DNA of 64,000 nucleotides from Acidobacteriota bacterium (GCA_016201285.1 JACQDE010000050.1:1-64000), one strand, 5' to 3'; shown: positions 22,686-31,507, numbered from the stretch's first letter. Numbers and translations are program-made. Notes: generated by a model not told the origin, from the sequence alone.

Positions 22686-24923
22686 CTACAAGTTGTCCAG
22701 GAAAAACTGCGTCACGCGCCGCCACAGATGCACCCGGGCCGTCGGGTCGCTGATTCCGTGCCCGCGTCCCGGGTACACGAAGACTTCTGGATATTTCCCG
22801 GTCTTGATGAACTCCTCCATGAGCTGCACCGTATTTGCATAGTGCACATTGTCGTCGCCCGTGCCGTGCGCGATCAGCAGCCTGCCCTTCAGCTTCGCCG
22901 CATGCGTGACGGGTGAAGACTGCTTGTAACCTTCCGCGTTGTCCTTCGGCAAGCCCATGTAGCGCTCGGTGTAGATCGTGTCGTACTGGCGCCAGTCTGT
23001 CACCGGCGCGCCCGCAAAGCCCGCCTTGAACGCGCCCGCGCCGTTCAGCATCGCGTAGCAGGTCATGTACCCGCCGTAGCTCCAGCCGTGGATGCCGATC
23101 CGCGTTCCGTCCACGTATGCCAGCGACTTCAGATACGCCACACCGGCAAGCTGGTCGGCCAGCTCGTTCTCGCCGAATTTGTGGTACACCTGCGCTTCAA
23201 ACGCGTGCCCGCGCCCCGCGCTCCCGCGGTTGTCCAGGCCGAAGATGATGTAGCCCTTCTGGGCCATCATCTGGTGCCATAGGCTGAACGCCCCCCACCC
23301 ATTCCGCACGATCTGTGCGTGCGGCCCGCCGTAGGTGTACACGATGACTGGATACTTTTTCAACGCATCGAAATCCGGCGGCTTCAGCATCATCGCGGTA
23401 CGCTCGGTCCCGTCCGCGCCCTTCACCTTCAGAAATTCCGCCGGTTGCAGGCCGTACTCGGCCAGTTCGGACACCTTGTTCTCGTTGATGACCATCGCTT
23501 TCGTCCCATCGGCGCGATAGAGGTCCTGCCGCGGCGGCGTCATCACGTTCGAATACGTATCGGCGTAACGCGCCGCGTCCGGCGCCATGCTGATGCCGTG
23601 GCTGCCGTCTTCACGCGTCAGTCGCGTCATCTTCGTGCCGTCAAGCGCCACGCGGTAGAAATGTCTTTCGATTGGGCTCTTCTCCGTCGCGGAAAAATAA
23701 ACGGTGCCGCTCTTCTCATCCACGCGCGCGCCGCTCGCTTCCCACTCGCCACTGGTGAGTTGCTTCAGCAGCTTTCCGGTCATGTCGTAGAGATAGAGGT
23801 GCCGGAATCCGCTTCGCTCGCTGGACCACAGGAATCGCTTCCCGTCGCTGAAGAAGTAGAGGTCGTCGTGCAGGTTGATCCAGTACTTGTCCTCTTCGGT
23901 GAGAATCACCTGCGACGCGCCCGTGGCCGCATCCGCATAGAGCAGCTCAAGCTTGTTCTGCGCGCGGTTCAGCCGCTGGATGGCAACGCGCTTCGAGTCG
24001 CGCAGCCACTCCACGCGCGGCAGGTAGATGTCTTTCTCCGCCCCGGTATCCATCCAGCGCGGCTCCCCGCCGTTCACAGAGATCACCCCTGCGCGCACCA
24101 CCGGGTTCGAGTCGCCGGCCTTCGGATAGCGCTCCATTTCCGATTCGCCCGTGTAGGACAGAAAATTCACAATCGGATACCGCGTCACGCCCTTCTCGTT
24201 CATTTGCAGAAAGGCGATCTGCAATGAATCCGGCGACCACCAGTACCCTGTGCGGATGTCCAACTCTTCGGGATAGACCCAGTCGAGCTTTCCGTTCATC
24301 AACTCTTCGCGGCCGTCCCGCGTCAATTGCGTTTCCTTGCCCGATGCGACGTCCACCGCCCACAGGTTGAAGCTGCGCACGAAACTCACCCGGCGGCCAT
24401 CCGGGGAAATCTTCGGGTCCTCAGCGGTTTCCTTGCTGCTGGTCAGCCGCTTGCCCTCCTGCGTTGCCAGATCGAACCAATAAAGATTTCCCTGCGACAG
24501 AAACAGCAGCGCTTCGCCCTTCGGCGACCACTGGTACCGTTGCGGCGTGACGCGTCCGAGACCGGTCGCCTGGCTGCCCGTCCCGGGCTGTTCCGCCCCC
24601 GGCGGTGCGAGCGCTTGAATCTTTGCCGAGTCCAGCAGCACGCGCCGCTCTCCGCTCGTCACGTCGAGGGCCCAGATGTCCAGCTTCGCCTCGCGCCCTT
24701 GCCCGCTGCCCTGGATGTAGCTCAACAGCTTTCCGTCCGGACTCCACTGCATGCCCTGCGTCAGAGTTCCGCTCAGGCTCGGCCCCGGCCCGTAGATGCG
24801 CTCCACCGTCAGCGCTTTCCGTTGCGGCGCGGCCTGCTGCGCCAGCCCGATCGTGGACACCGCAGCAACCAGCGCGGCTAGCAGAACCATCAGGGCGACC
24901 TGCCGGCGGTTGTGAAGGTTCAT
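22686..24923 (-). CDS. Secreted S9 family dipeptidyl-peptidase IV-type serine peptidase
   Basis: A 745-residue protein with signal peptide (residues 1-28, ending GLAQQA), an N-terminal DPP4-like beta-propeller (about 40-480) and a C-terminal alpha/beta hydrolase domain. The nucleophile motif is GIHGWSYGGYMTCYAM, the Asp is in AHGTGDDNVHYANT, and the His is in VYPGRGHGISD. The family removes dipeptides, usually X-Pro, from peptide N-termini in the periplasm. The propeller signature GYWWSPDSLQIAFLQMNE carries the paired-Glu region seen in DPP4 homologues. It is convergent with the DUF4139 gene. Confidence 0.92.
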   Translation of the reverse strand: MNLHNRRQVALMVLLAALVAAVSTIGLAQQAAPQRKALTVERIYGPGPSLSGTLTQGMQWSPDGKLLSYIQGSGQGREAKLDIWALDVTSGERRVLLDSAKIQALAPPGAEQPGTGSQATGLGRVTPQRYQWSPKGEALLFLSQGNLYWFDLATQEGKRLTSSKETAEDPKISPDGRRVSFVRSFNLWAVDVASGKETQLTRDGREELMNGKLDWVYPEELDIRTGYWWSPDSLQIAFLQMNEKGVTRYPIVNFLSYTGESEMERYPKAGDSNPVVRAGVISVNGGEPRWMDTGAEKDIYLPRVEWLRDSKRVAIQRLNRAQNKLELLYADAATGASQVILTEEDKYWINLHDDLYFFSDGKRFLWSSERSGFRHLYLYDMTGKLLKQLTSGEWEASGARVDEKSGTVYFSATEKSPIERHFYRVALDGTKMTRLTREDGSHGISMAPDAARYADTYSNVMTPPRQDLYRADGTKAMVINENKVSELAEYGLQPAEFLKVKGADGTERTAMMLKPPDFDALKKYPVIVYTYGGPHAQIVRNGWGAFSLWHQMMAQKGYIIFGLDNRGSAGRGHAFEAQVYHKFGENELADQLAGVAYLKSLAYVDGTRIGIHGWSYGGYMTCYAMLNGAGAFKAGFAGAPVTDWRQYDTIYTERYMGLPKDNAEGYKQSSPVTHAAKLKGRLLIAHGTGDDNVHYANTVQLMEEFIKTGKYPEVFVYPGRGHGISDPTARVHLWRRVTQFFLDNL

Positions 24924-24943
24924 CGGCTCCTCCGAATCATCGG

Positions 24944-24963
24944 ATAGACCCGCCTCGGGCGGG
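24944..24963. repeat. Short repeat ATAGACCCGCCTCGGGCGGG, copy 3 (intergenic)
   Basis: Third copy, in the gap between the cupin and DPP4-type genes, 20 bp upstream of the DPP4 ATG on the minus strand. See copies at 20330 and 21084. Confidence 0.8.
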
Positions 24964-24989
24964 GTGGCGCCATCGCAATCCTTCTGGTC

Positions 24990-25337
24990 TTACGCCCGGA
25001 TCATCGTCAACAACATCTTGAACCGGCTGATAGCCTTCAACGCATGGGGCTGATTCGCGGGCATGATCACCATCTCGCCTGCCTGCGTGCGGATCGGCTT
25101 TCCGGAGATAGTGATCTCCGCCTCGCCGTCAATCACCTGCACCAGCGCGTCGAACGGCGCGGTGTGTTCGCTCAAGCCTTGTCCTTCGTCGAAAGCGAAC
25201 AACGTGACATTGCCTTTCTCACGCTTGACAACCTGCCGGCTCACCACCGACCCTTGCTGATAGTTCACCAATTCATCTATGCGGAACGCTTCCGCCACCG
25301 GCACTCCTCTTGTCGTTGTCTCGTTTTCAAATTCCAT
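24990..25337 (-). CDS. Cupin domain protein
   Basis: A 115-residue single-domain cupin. Motif 1 is represented by GLSEHTAPFDALVQVIDGEA and motif 2 by GEMVIMPANQPHALKAIS, giving candidate metal ligands (His in SEHTAP, His in QPHAL). Small cupins of this type are often stress or sugar-binding proteins of unknown role. The ATG at 25337 is set by GGAGGG 6 bp upstream. It lies 66 bp before the DPP4-type gene and could be co-transcribed with it. Confidence 0.85.
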   Translation of the reverse strand: MEFENETTTRGVPVAEAFRIDELVNYQQGSVVSRQVVKREKGNVTLFAFDEGQGLSEHTAPFDALVQVIDGEAEITISGKPIRTQAGEMVIMPANQPHALKAISRFKMLLTMIRA

Positions 25338-25386
25338 TGTTTTCCCTCCGATGAATGCCAGGGCGCAGCCTGAGCCTTTTAGGGAT

Positions 25387-25404
25387 GCCCGCCTGAAGGC
25401 GGGC
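25387..25404. repeat. Palindromic REP-like element GCCCGCCTGAAGGCGGGC
   Basis: Perfect 7-bp stem palindrome in the 86-bp gap between the glycosyltransferase and cupin genes. The same core occurs at 13287-13307, 19383-19400 and, as a variant, in the ATAGACCCGCC repeats. No T-run follows on either strand. Confidence 0.65.
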
Positions 25405-25423
25405 GCACGATTGGCTGGCGCGG

Positions 25424-27100
25424 CTAGAAGCTGGGCGCGCCCGACGATGCTGCCCGCGGCGTCAACTCTTCCGGCGGCTCTACCTTGAATCGCAGCCGCT
25501 CGAGGTAGCCCTGTGCGAGCGACATCAGACCCGTATAAAGGTATCCCCACACGAACAGCAACAGGAACGGCACCGTCGCGTAATTCTCGTTCTGAAGGGC
25601 GTAAAGCACCGTCACCGCAAAATAGAGCCCGAGCAGGACCTCCACGTACGGCAGCAGCCCCGAAGGTTTCCGGTACGCTTTCGTAGCCCAGGGCGTACTT
25701 GATACGCCCCTACCTTCGATGCGGTACTTCGGCGTCCGCGCAAATTCTGATTGCCTGCCGACGAGCGCTTCCATCACCGCCAGCGCGTTGCGCACGGCGA
25801 TGCCGATGCCCAGCGCCATCACAAACGGCAAATACAGAAATGTTCGCTTCCACGTTTTTGGATAGAGCGTCCGCTGCGCCACCAGGTAGAAGCTGGAGAT
25901 CGAACACGTCGAGGCCAGGAACAGCGGCAGGTCAATCACCAGCATCTGGAACCAGCCCTGGTAAAACCGCACGATCATCGCCGGCAGCAGCATGGTGGAA
26001 AGAAAAATCATCAGCGGATAACTGATATTGGCTGTCAGGTGGAAAAACGCTTCCGCCTTGATGTGCCACGGCTGGCCCGAGCGGAACACGCGCGGCAAGA
26101 TCTTCTTCGCCACCTGGATCAACCCTTTCGCCCAGCGCGCCTGCTGCGCCTTGAACGCGTTCATCTCCACCGGCAGCTCGGAGACACATTCGATGTCCGG
26201 CAGGTACAGAAACTTCCAGCCGCAAAGCTGCGCCCGATAGGATAGGTCGGTGTCTTCGGTCAGCGTGTCGTGCTCCCAGCCGCCGGCATCCTCGATGGCC
26301 GCGCGGCGCCACATGCCGGCGGTGCCGTTAAAGTTGAAAAACGTGCCCCGGCGCGAGCGCGCCCCGTGTTCGATTACGAAGTGCCCGTCGAGCAGGATGG
26401 TCTCAATCTCCGTCAGCTTCGAATAGCGGCTGTTCAGGTACGTCCACCGCGCCTGTACCATTCCGATTTTCGATGCATCCGGCGCCAGCGCGCTCGGCGC
26501 CAGGAAAAAAGGCAGCGTGCGGAGCAGAAAATCAGCCGGCGGCAGAAAGTCCGCATCAAAAATGGCGATGAACTCGCCCGTTGCCGTCTTCAGCCCTTCT
26601 TCGAGCGCCCCGGCCTTGAAACCGGCGCGGTTGGCGCGGTGATGGTAGCTGATGGGCACGCCCAGCGCTTGGTGCCGCTCCACGCAGGCCCGCGCGATCT
26701 CGTGCGTCTCGTCGGTGGAATCGTCGAGCACCTGGACCTGCATCAGCTCGCGCGGGTAGTCGAACTTCGCCACCGCTTCCACCAGCCGGTCGATCACGTA
26801 CCGTTCGTTGAAGATGGGAAGCTGTATGGTAACCTTGGGCCACTGGCCGACGGCAGGCGGCGGGCCTGGTACATTCTGTTTGAACTTATAAAAGTAATAG
26901 ACGAGCCAGTAGCGGTGCAGACCGTACATCGCCAGCACGCCCAGCACCAGGAAGTACGGGATCATCACCGCGAGGTCGAAAGAATTCAAGTGGTAGAGGC
27001 CCTTGAACGGGCTCGGCTCTACCAGTTTTCGGAAATAATTTGCGACCGGGTTCTGTCCCGGCTGTACAAGCAGCGCCAAGTTATGTACCCACCACACCAT
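25424..27100 (-). CDS. Membrane family-2 glycosyltransferase (cellulose synthase-like)
   Basis: A 558-residue processive-type GT2 enzyme. The GT-A domain shows VTIQLPIFNERYVIDRLVEA, the DDSTDET motif, the DADFLPP metal site, TEDTDLSYR and the QQARWAKG motif (QxxRW). Transmembrane helices lie at about 45-65 and several at about 360-560. It would polymerise or transfer a sugar from a nucleotide-sugar at the inner membrane. The ATG at 27100 follows GGGGGCAG. Residues around GRGVSSTPWATKAYRK are encoded by a palindromic repeat inserted in frame. It is divergent from the next gene with only 14 bp between the starts. Confidence 0.88.
   Translation of the reverse strand: MVWWVHNLALLVQPGQNPVANYFRKLVEPSPFKGLYHLNSFDLAVMIPYFLVLGVLAMYGLHRYWLVYYFYKFKQNVPGPPPAVGQWPKVTIQLPIFNERYVIDRLVEAVAKFDYPRELMQVQVLDDSTDETHEIARACVERHQALGVPISYHHRANRAGFKAGALEEGLKTATGEFIAIFDADFLPPADFLLRTLPFFLAPSALAPDASKIGMVQARWTYLNSRYSKLTEIETILLDGHFVIEHGARSRRGTFFNFNGTAGMWRRAAIEDAGGWEHDTLTEDTDLSYRAQLCGWKFLYLPDIECVSELPVEMNAFKAQQARWAKGLIQVAKKILPRVFRSGQPWHIKAEAFFHLTANISYPLMIFLSTMLLPAMIVRFYQGWFQMLVIDLPLFLASTCSISSFYLVAQRTLYPKTWKRTFLYLPFVMALGIGIAVRNALAVMEALVGRQSEFARTPKYRIEGRGVSSTPWATKAYRKPSGLLPYVEVLLGLYFAVTVLYALQNENYATVPFLLLFVWGYLYTGLMSLAQGYLERLRFKVEPPEELTPRAASSGAPSF
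25684..25716. repeat. GTAGGGGCG-type palindrome inserted in the glycosyltransferase gene
   Basis: Read on the minus strand: GTAGGGGCGTATCAAGTACG then CCC, an inverted repeat GGGCGTA/TACGCCC. It matches the GTAGGGGCG elements clustered at 61497-61691. It lies in the coding sequence and keeps the frame. Confidence 0.6.
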
Positions 27101-27114
27101 TCTTCTGCCCCCGA

Positions 27115-28503
27115 ATGCTGAGCCGTTTCCGCGCCGCCGAATTCGCCTTGCGCAACGCGCTGGTGCCGCGCCAGGCCCTCGCCGCCGCATCCTGCCTCAT
27201 TGCGCTCGGCCTGCTCTTCGCAGTCCTCCTGCGGCTTGGAGACCTGGGGCTCTACGTTGTTGAAACGATTGCCGTCGGGCTTGCCGCCGGCGTGATTTAT
27301 TTCCTCGCTCTTTACTTTCTGGAGGTTTCCGACGACACGCCGGCCGCTTTCGGCCTGATCCTGCTGGGCGCGATGTTTTTCCGCCTGCTGCTTTTTCCCC
27401 TTGCCCCCACGCTCTCGGGTGACATCCACCGCTACCGCTGGGAAGCCCGCGTCCAGGAGGCCGGCTTCAACCCATACACGATCCGCCCGGACGACTCGCG
27501 CCTCGTGCCCCTGCGCGATGCAAACTGGCACGCCATCCCCGGCCGCGACATCCCAACGATCTATCCCCCGCTTTCCGAGCTCGTCTGGCGGCTCGCCTAC
27601 CGGTTCCTGCCGGGTCCGGTGGCGTTCAAACTGCCCTTCGTGCTCGCGGACCTGTTCGTTGTCGGGATGCTCGCAGGATGGGTCCGGTTCACCGGTGGCA
27701 GGAATCTTACGCTCGCGCTCTACGCGTGGAATCCGCTGGTAGTGATCGAGTTCGCCGCCAGCGGCCACCACGACTCGCTGGCCACTGCCGCCGTCGTCGC
27801 TGCCAGCTTGTTGATTATACGGGGGTGGGGAACCCTGTCAACGCTGGCGCTCGCGGCCGGGGCGCTGGTAAAAGTCTTTCCGGTCGTGCTCTTTCCGCTC
27901 TGGTTGCGCCGTGCTGGCTTGTCCCGAGCGAAAGCGAGGGGCTGGCCGCGCTCAGCGTGGAGCTGGCTGAACGCCCTGGTTGCCATCGCGCTTGCCGCCG
28001 CTTGTGCCTGGCCGTTCCGGAGCGCCTGGCCGCAACTCCTGCACAGCCTCGGTTACTACGAATCGCGCTGGCAGCACAATAACGCGAGCCTCTACGCGCT
28101 GATGGTCTGGTTCAGTGGCTCGCCCGAGCTCGCTGTCGGCATCGGACTCGGCATTGTCGCCGGACTTTCGGTTTGGGCAGCCGCGCGCCGCTTGGATGGT
28201 GTCCGGGCTGCCTATCTTCTGTTCGGCGCTATCCTGATGCTTTCGCCCAACGCTTTCTCGTGGTACTTCACCTGGCTGCTTCCGTTCCTGGCCTTCTTCC
28301 CAAACCCGGCATGGCTCCTCTTGACCGTGCTCCAATTCCTCTCTTATCACGTCCTGATCGGCTACCAGGCCGGCGGCGACTGGCACTTCCAGCCGTTCTA
28401 CCTCTGGCTCACGTACGGCCCGTTTTATGCCTTGCTGCTCTGGCGGCTCATTCGCCCAACACATCCAGAGGAAGGCGGCGGCTCCGCGTGGCAGCGGGTT
28501 TAG
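27115..28503 (+). CDS. Polytopic membrane glycosyltransferase, GT87/mannosyltransferase-like
   Basis: A 462-residue protein with about 10-12 predicted transmembrane helices. It carries the loop SGDIHRYRWEARVQEAGFNP YTI-type acidic motif after the first helices, then NDIPTIYPPL-like PTIYPPLSELVWR, features of GT-C enzymes that use lipid-phosphate sugars. YAWNPLVVIEFAASGHHDSL matches the conserved NPL...GHxD segment of bacterial GT87-like mannosyltransferases. It probably transfers a sugar outside the inner membrane and may work with the divergent GT2 gene. The ATG at 27115 has no clear ribosome binding site. Confidence 0.75.
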   Translation: MLSRFRAAEFALRNALVPRQALAAASCLIALGLLFAVLLRLGDLGLYVVETIAVGLAAGVIYFLALYFLEVSDDTPAAFGLILLGAMFFRLLLFPLAPTLSGDIHRYRWEARVQEAGFNPYTIRPDDSRLVPLRDANWHAIPGRDIPTIYPPLSELVWRLAYRFLPGPVAFKLPFVLADLFVVGMLAGWVRFTGGRNLTLALYAWNPLVVIEFAASGHHDSLATAAVVAASLLIIRGWGTLSTLALAAGALVKVFPVVLFPLWLRRAGLSRAKARGWPRSAWSWLNALVAIALAAACAWPFRSAWPQLLHSLGYYESRWQHNNASLYALMVWFSGSPELAVGIGLGIVAGLSVWAAARRLDGVRAAYLLFGAILMLSPNAFSWYFTWLLPFLAFFPNPAWLLLTVLQFLSYHVLIGYQAGGDWHFQPFYLWLTYGPFYALLLWRLIRPTHPEEGGGSAWQRV

Positions 28504-28526
28504 TTTCGGTAATTTTTCTGGACCAT

Positions 28527-28552
28527 GTAAACCTATCCGCGTGAATATCGTC
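28527..28552 (+). promoter_or_regulatory. Possible ECF-type autoregulated promoter
   Basis: GTAAAC (28527-28532) and CGTC (28549-28552) separated by 16 bp, just upstream of the ECF sigma gene at 28561. The spacing and the CGTC element recall ECF-type promoters, but the match is weak and would leave a very short leader. Confidence 0.25.
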
Positions 28553-28560
28553 CATAGTAG

Positions 28561-29175
28561 ATGGGATCGCATAGAGGCCTCTTGGATACAGCGCTGACCA
28601 GGCTGGCAGCGGCGCCGTTCCGGCACGCCGGGACCGCCGCCGGGCTTCGCGCCGCGGACTTCGACGAAATCGTCCGCCAGCACCAGCGGCGTATCTATCG
28701 CCTGCTGCTTTCGCTCGTACGTGACCCGGATGCCGCGGACACGCTCACGCAGGAATGCTTCCTGCGTGCGTATCGCAAGCGCGCGAGCTTCCGCGGCGAG
28801 GCCAGCATCGCCACATGGCTGATGCGGATCGCCATCAATCTGGCCACGGACCACGGCAAGAACCGCCGCCGCGCTTTCTGGTCCCGCTTGTTCGGCCGCT
28901 CGGAAGCGTCCGAATCCGCCGCGCTCGATGTGACCGACCCGCAGCCCTCGGCTGAGCGCGCGCTCATTGCCAGCGAACAGGTCGCAGCAGTCCGCGCCGT
29001 GGTGAACGAACTCCCCGCGCGCCAGCGGGCGATCTTTCTGCTTCGGTTTGTGGAAGAGATGAGTATCGAAGAGATCGCCCACGCCACCGGGCTCGAAACC
29101 GGCACGGTGAAGTCACACCTGCATCGCGCCTTGAGTGCCGTGCGGCAGCAAGTGAAGCTACGGAGCAGCACATGA
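28561..29175 (+). CDS. ECF-type RNA polymerase sigma factor (RpoE-like)
   Basis: A 204-residue extracytoplasmic-function sigma factor. Region 2 covers about residues 35-105 (DEIVRQHQRRIYRLLLSLVR, DPDAADTLTQECFLRAYRKR, GEASIATWLMRIAINLATDH). Region 4 lies at about 140-195 (VNELPARQRAIFLLRFVEEM, SIEEIAHATGLETGTVKSHL). The stop overlaps the start of the anti-sigma gene (ATGA at 29172), so the pair is translationally coupled. The CpxP/Spy-like third gene suggests control of an envelope or metal stress response. Confidence 0.92.
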   Translation: MGSHRGLLDTALTRLAAAPFRHAGTAAGLRAADFDEIVRQHQRRIYRLLLSLVRDPDAADTLTQECFLRAYRKRASFRGEASIATWLMRIAINLATDHGKNRRRAFWSRLFGRSEASESAALDVTDPQPSAERALIASEQVAAVRAVVNELPARQRAIFLLRFVEEMSIEEIAHATGLETGTVKSHLHRALSAVRQQVKLRSST

Positions 29176-29669
29176 CGAATCATCTGACCGATGAACAGTT
29201 GAACGCCGTACTGGTGGCGGAGGAAGACATAACCGCGACCCTTCACCTCGCGGGCTGCGATGAATGCCGGCGCGACTTGCATCGTCTCCGCACTGTTCTC
29301 GCCGATGTCTGCGCGGAGTCGCGTGCTCTCGCCGATCGCCCGCAATGGTTCTGGCGCGAACAGCGCCTCGCCATTGTCTCGCGCATCCCGGCCGGCCCCG
29401 ATCGCGCGACACGTCCGCTGGCCTGGGCCGCCTCCCTTGCGGTGTTCGTGCTTGCGGCCGCGCTTCTTACGCAAAGCGTCAAGCCCGTTCAGCCGGCGGT
29501 GAGCCGCGCTACCGGGACGGTGGGTGTTTCCATGCAATCGGATCCGGATCACGATTTACTGGTGGACGTTGAACGCTCCGTTCGCCGCGATGTTCCCCGC
29601 GCACTGGAGCCCGCTACGCTGCTCGCGCAGGAATTGCACCGCGCCGCAGACCGCAAGCCGAATCGTTAG
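29172..29669 (+). CDS. Zinc-finger anti-sigma factor
   Basis: A 165-residue membrane protein with an N-terminal ZAS motif His25-x3-Cys29-x2-Cys32 (HLAGCDEC) and one transmembrane helix at about 82-101 (LAWAASLAVFVLAAALLT). The periplasmic tail is short. It would hold the upstream ECF sigma at the membrane and release it on an envelope signal. The 4-bp overlap with the sigma gene supports the pairing. Confidence 0.85.
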   Translation: MTNHLTDEQLNAVLVAEEDITATLHLAGCDECRRDLHRLRTVLADVCAESRALADRPQWFWREQRLAIVSRIPAGPDRATRPLAWAASLAVFVLAAALLTQSVKPVQPAVSRATGTVGVSMQSDPDHDLLVDVERSVRRDVPRALEPATLLAQELHRAADRKPNR

Positions 29670-29691
29670 GTTCTTGAAAGGAGAAACGAAA

Positions 29692-30270
29692 ATGAAAAGC
29701 AAGGCGTTGCTGATGCTCTTCGTTCTGTTCTTGCCCGCGCAGGCCCTGGCGCAGGCTCAGACTCCGGCGCACGCGCCGGCCACCGATGTTGTTTATCGGA
29801 TGGACGACCCGCAAGCGCCTCACCCACCCGTCCCTCCTCCCCCGCCGGACCTCGGTAAGTGGTGGAAGAACTCCGACATTGTTCGGGAGCTGCAGCTCAC
29901 CGAGGCACAGATCAACCAGATCGAGCAGACATTCCTCGAACACCGGCTCAAGCTGATTGATCTTCGCGCCGAGGTCGAGCGCCAGGAGACGCGCCTGCAG
30001 CCGCTGATCGAAGCCGATCAACCCGATGAGTCTAAGGTCAGCGCGCAGATCGATCTGGTGCTGGCCGCGCGTGGCAAGCTTGAAAAAGCAAACGCCATGA
30101 TGATGCTGGCGATTCGCCGCGTGCTCAGCGTCGAGCAGTGGAAAAAGCTGGAAGCGATCAAGCACGAACGCGAGCGCATGAGGCACTCCCCGCCGCCCGA
30201 ACCGGGAAGACCGATGCACCCTCCCGGGGCCACTCCGCCTCCGCGCCCGGCTGAGCCCGGCACTCTGTAG
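29692..30270 (+). CDS. Periplasmic Spy/CpxP-like (metal resistance heavy-metal sensor) protein
   Basis: A 192-residue secreted protein: signal peptide (residues 1-21, ending ALAQA), a Pro-rich segment, and a helical domain with LQLTEAQINQIEQTFLEHRL, LRAEVERQETRLQPLIEADQ and AIRRVLSVEQWKKLEAIKHE. This LTxxQ-type spacing is characteristic of the Spy/CpxP/CnrX superfamily, which senses misfolded envelope proteins or metals. It ends in a Pro/Glu-rich tail. AAAGGAG precedes ATG 29692, 22 bp after the anti-sigma gene. The family commonly forms three-gene units with ECF sigma and anti-sigma genes. Confidence 0.8.
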   Translation: MKSKALLMLFVLFLPAQALAQAQTPAHAPATDVVYRMDDPQAPHPPVPPPPPDLGKWWKNSDIVRELQLTEAQINQIEQTFLEHRLKLIDLRAEVERQETRLQPLIEADQPDESKVSAQIDLVLAARGKLEKANAMMMLAIRRVLSVEQWKKLEAIKHERERMRHSPPPEPGRPMHPPGATPPPRPAEPGTL

Positions 30271-30284
30271 TCAGAAAACTCCAA

Positions 30285-30308
30285 AGGGGCACGATGCTTC
30301 GTGCCCCT
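30285..30308 (+). terminator. Hairpin after the ECF operon
   Basis: Perfect 10-bp stem AGGGGCACGA / TCGTGCCCCT with a TGCT loop, 15 bp after the Spy-like gene and before the convergent TlpA gene. It lacks a T-run, so it may be a weak terminator or transcript-end protector. Confidence 0.4.
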
Positions 30309-30348
30309 GGAGATTCTCATCAGGTGAAATTGATCCTTCAACGCGCGG

Positions 30349-30960
30349 CTAGAGCAGTGCTCGCAGAAGCTTGCGGCAGGAATCGGTGTTCCAGTCCGCA
30401 GAGCCCAGATGCTTGTAAACGATGGCGCCCTGCCGGTTTACGATAAACGTGGCCGGGATGCCGCGCGTCTCAAACACCTCGGGGATCTGGCCGGTTGTGA
30501 AAACGGGGAAGGAATACCGCGCCTGTTCGACGAAGCTCTTCACTGTGCCTTCTTTCTCCTCTGACACCAGCACGAAAGCGGCGCCTTCCTGCTCCACGGC
30601 ATCGTAGAGTGCCTGGATGCCCGGCATCTCGGCGACGCAAGGCCCGCACCAAGTGGCCCATACGTTCACGAACACTACTTTGCCGCGGTATTCCCCAAAC
30701 GTGGCTTCGCGCCCGTCGAGCGACCTCAACTTCCATCCGTACTCGCGTTCACCAAGTGTCGCTCGTTCATCCTGCTGTGCCGCGTTCATCGAAGACGGAT
30801 CGGGGCACGCATTTCCCCCGGACCTCATCCCAGAGTGGCGGTTGGGCCACATGCGGCTCCCGCCGGGATGCGTTTGCACCCAGACGTAATCCAGCGCGAA
30901 CAATCCGAGCAGCAAGAGGAGAGCAATACGGAGTGGCGAAGCTGTCGTCAGGCGCGGCAT
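30349..30960 (-). CDS. TlpA/ResA-type membrane thioredoxin
   Basis: A 203-residue protein with an N-terminal anchor (about residues 8-26) and a thioredoxin fold with WATWCGPCVAEMPGIQALYD; the redox pair is Cys105/Cys108. The cis-Pro is in RGIPATFIVNRQGAIVYKHL. Such proteins reduce disulfides in the periplasm, for example apocytochrome c before haem attachment. The first third carries an extra linker with ACPDPSSMNAAQ. The gene is convergent with the ECF operon. I see no close partner gene. Confidence 0.88.
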   Translation of the reverse strand: MPRLTTASPLRIALLLLLGLFALDYVWVQTHPGGSRMWPNRHSGMRSGGNACPDPSSMNAAQQDERATLGEREYGWKLRSLDGREATFGEYRGKVVFVNVWATWCGPCVAEMPGIQALYDAVEQEGAAFVLVSEEKEGTVKSFVEQARYSFPVFTTGQIPEVFETRGIPATFIVNRQGAIVYKHLGSADWNTDSCRKLLRALL

Positions 30961-31023
30961 CGCACAACCTCTCTGCCGAGCCTACGCGGCGCGGCGGCGT
31001 GCGTCAACGGGGCGCTGTGCCGT

Positions 31024-31353
31024 TCACCACTTCTTGAAGATGAAGAACACCGCCCCGATCATCAGGAGGAATCCCACGATGTAGTTCCACTTCAGACCTT
31101 CCTTCAGATACAGCACGGAGAAGACGCAAAACACCAGCAGCGTGATCACTTCCTGAATTGTCTTCAATTGCGCTGTCGAAAACTCATAGCTCCCGATCCG
31201 GTTGGCCGGCACCTGGAAGCAGTATTCCACGAACGCAATCACCCAGCTCACCAGGATCACCCGCCAGAGCGCCACGTCCCTGTATTTCAGATGTCCGTAC
31301 CACGCAAACGTCATGAACACATTGGAGACAGTCAGCAGCGCAATTGCCCTCAT
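31024..31353 (-). CDS. DUF486 family small membrane protein
   Basis: A 109-residue protein with four predicted transmembrane helices, matching the DUF486 size and motifs: TFAWYGHLKY, WVIAFVEYCFQVPANRIG and LLVFCVFSVLYLKEGLKWNY. The family resembles the drug/metabolite transporter fold with four helices, like EmrE-type proteins; its substrate is unknown. The ATG at 31353 gives the expected N-terminus MRAIALLTVSNVFMT. It stands alone downstream of mqnE. Confidence 0.85.
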   Translation of the reverse strand: MRAIALLTVSNVFMTFAWYGHLKYRDVALWRVILVSWVIAFVEYCFQVPANRIGSYEFSTAQLKTIQEVITLLVFCVFSVLYLKEGLKWNYIVGFLLMIGAVFFIFKKW

Positions 31354-31507
31354 GGATTCGGGTTTCCTCCTGATTTGTTCCCTCGCCGTCGAGCGTGAGA
31401 ATCTAGGTTCGCTGAATGCGCTGCGAGTGGTCAAGTGCATACACCGCGCACATCAATAGCCCTGTGCCGGCAGTGTGTTTTCGGAACGTAGGGGATCTGA
31501 ATGGTTG

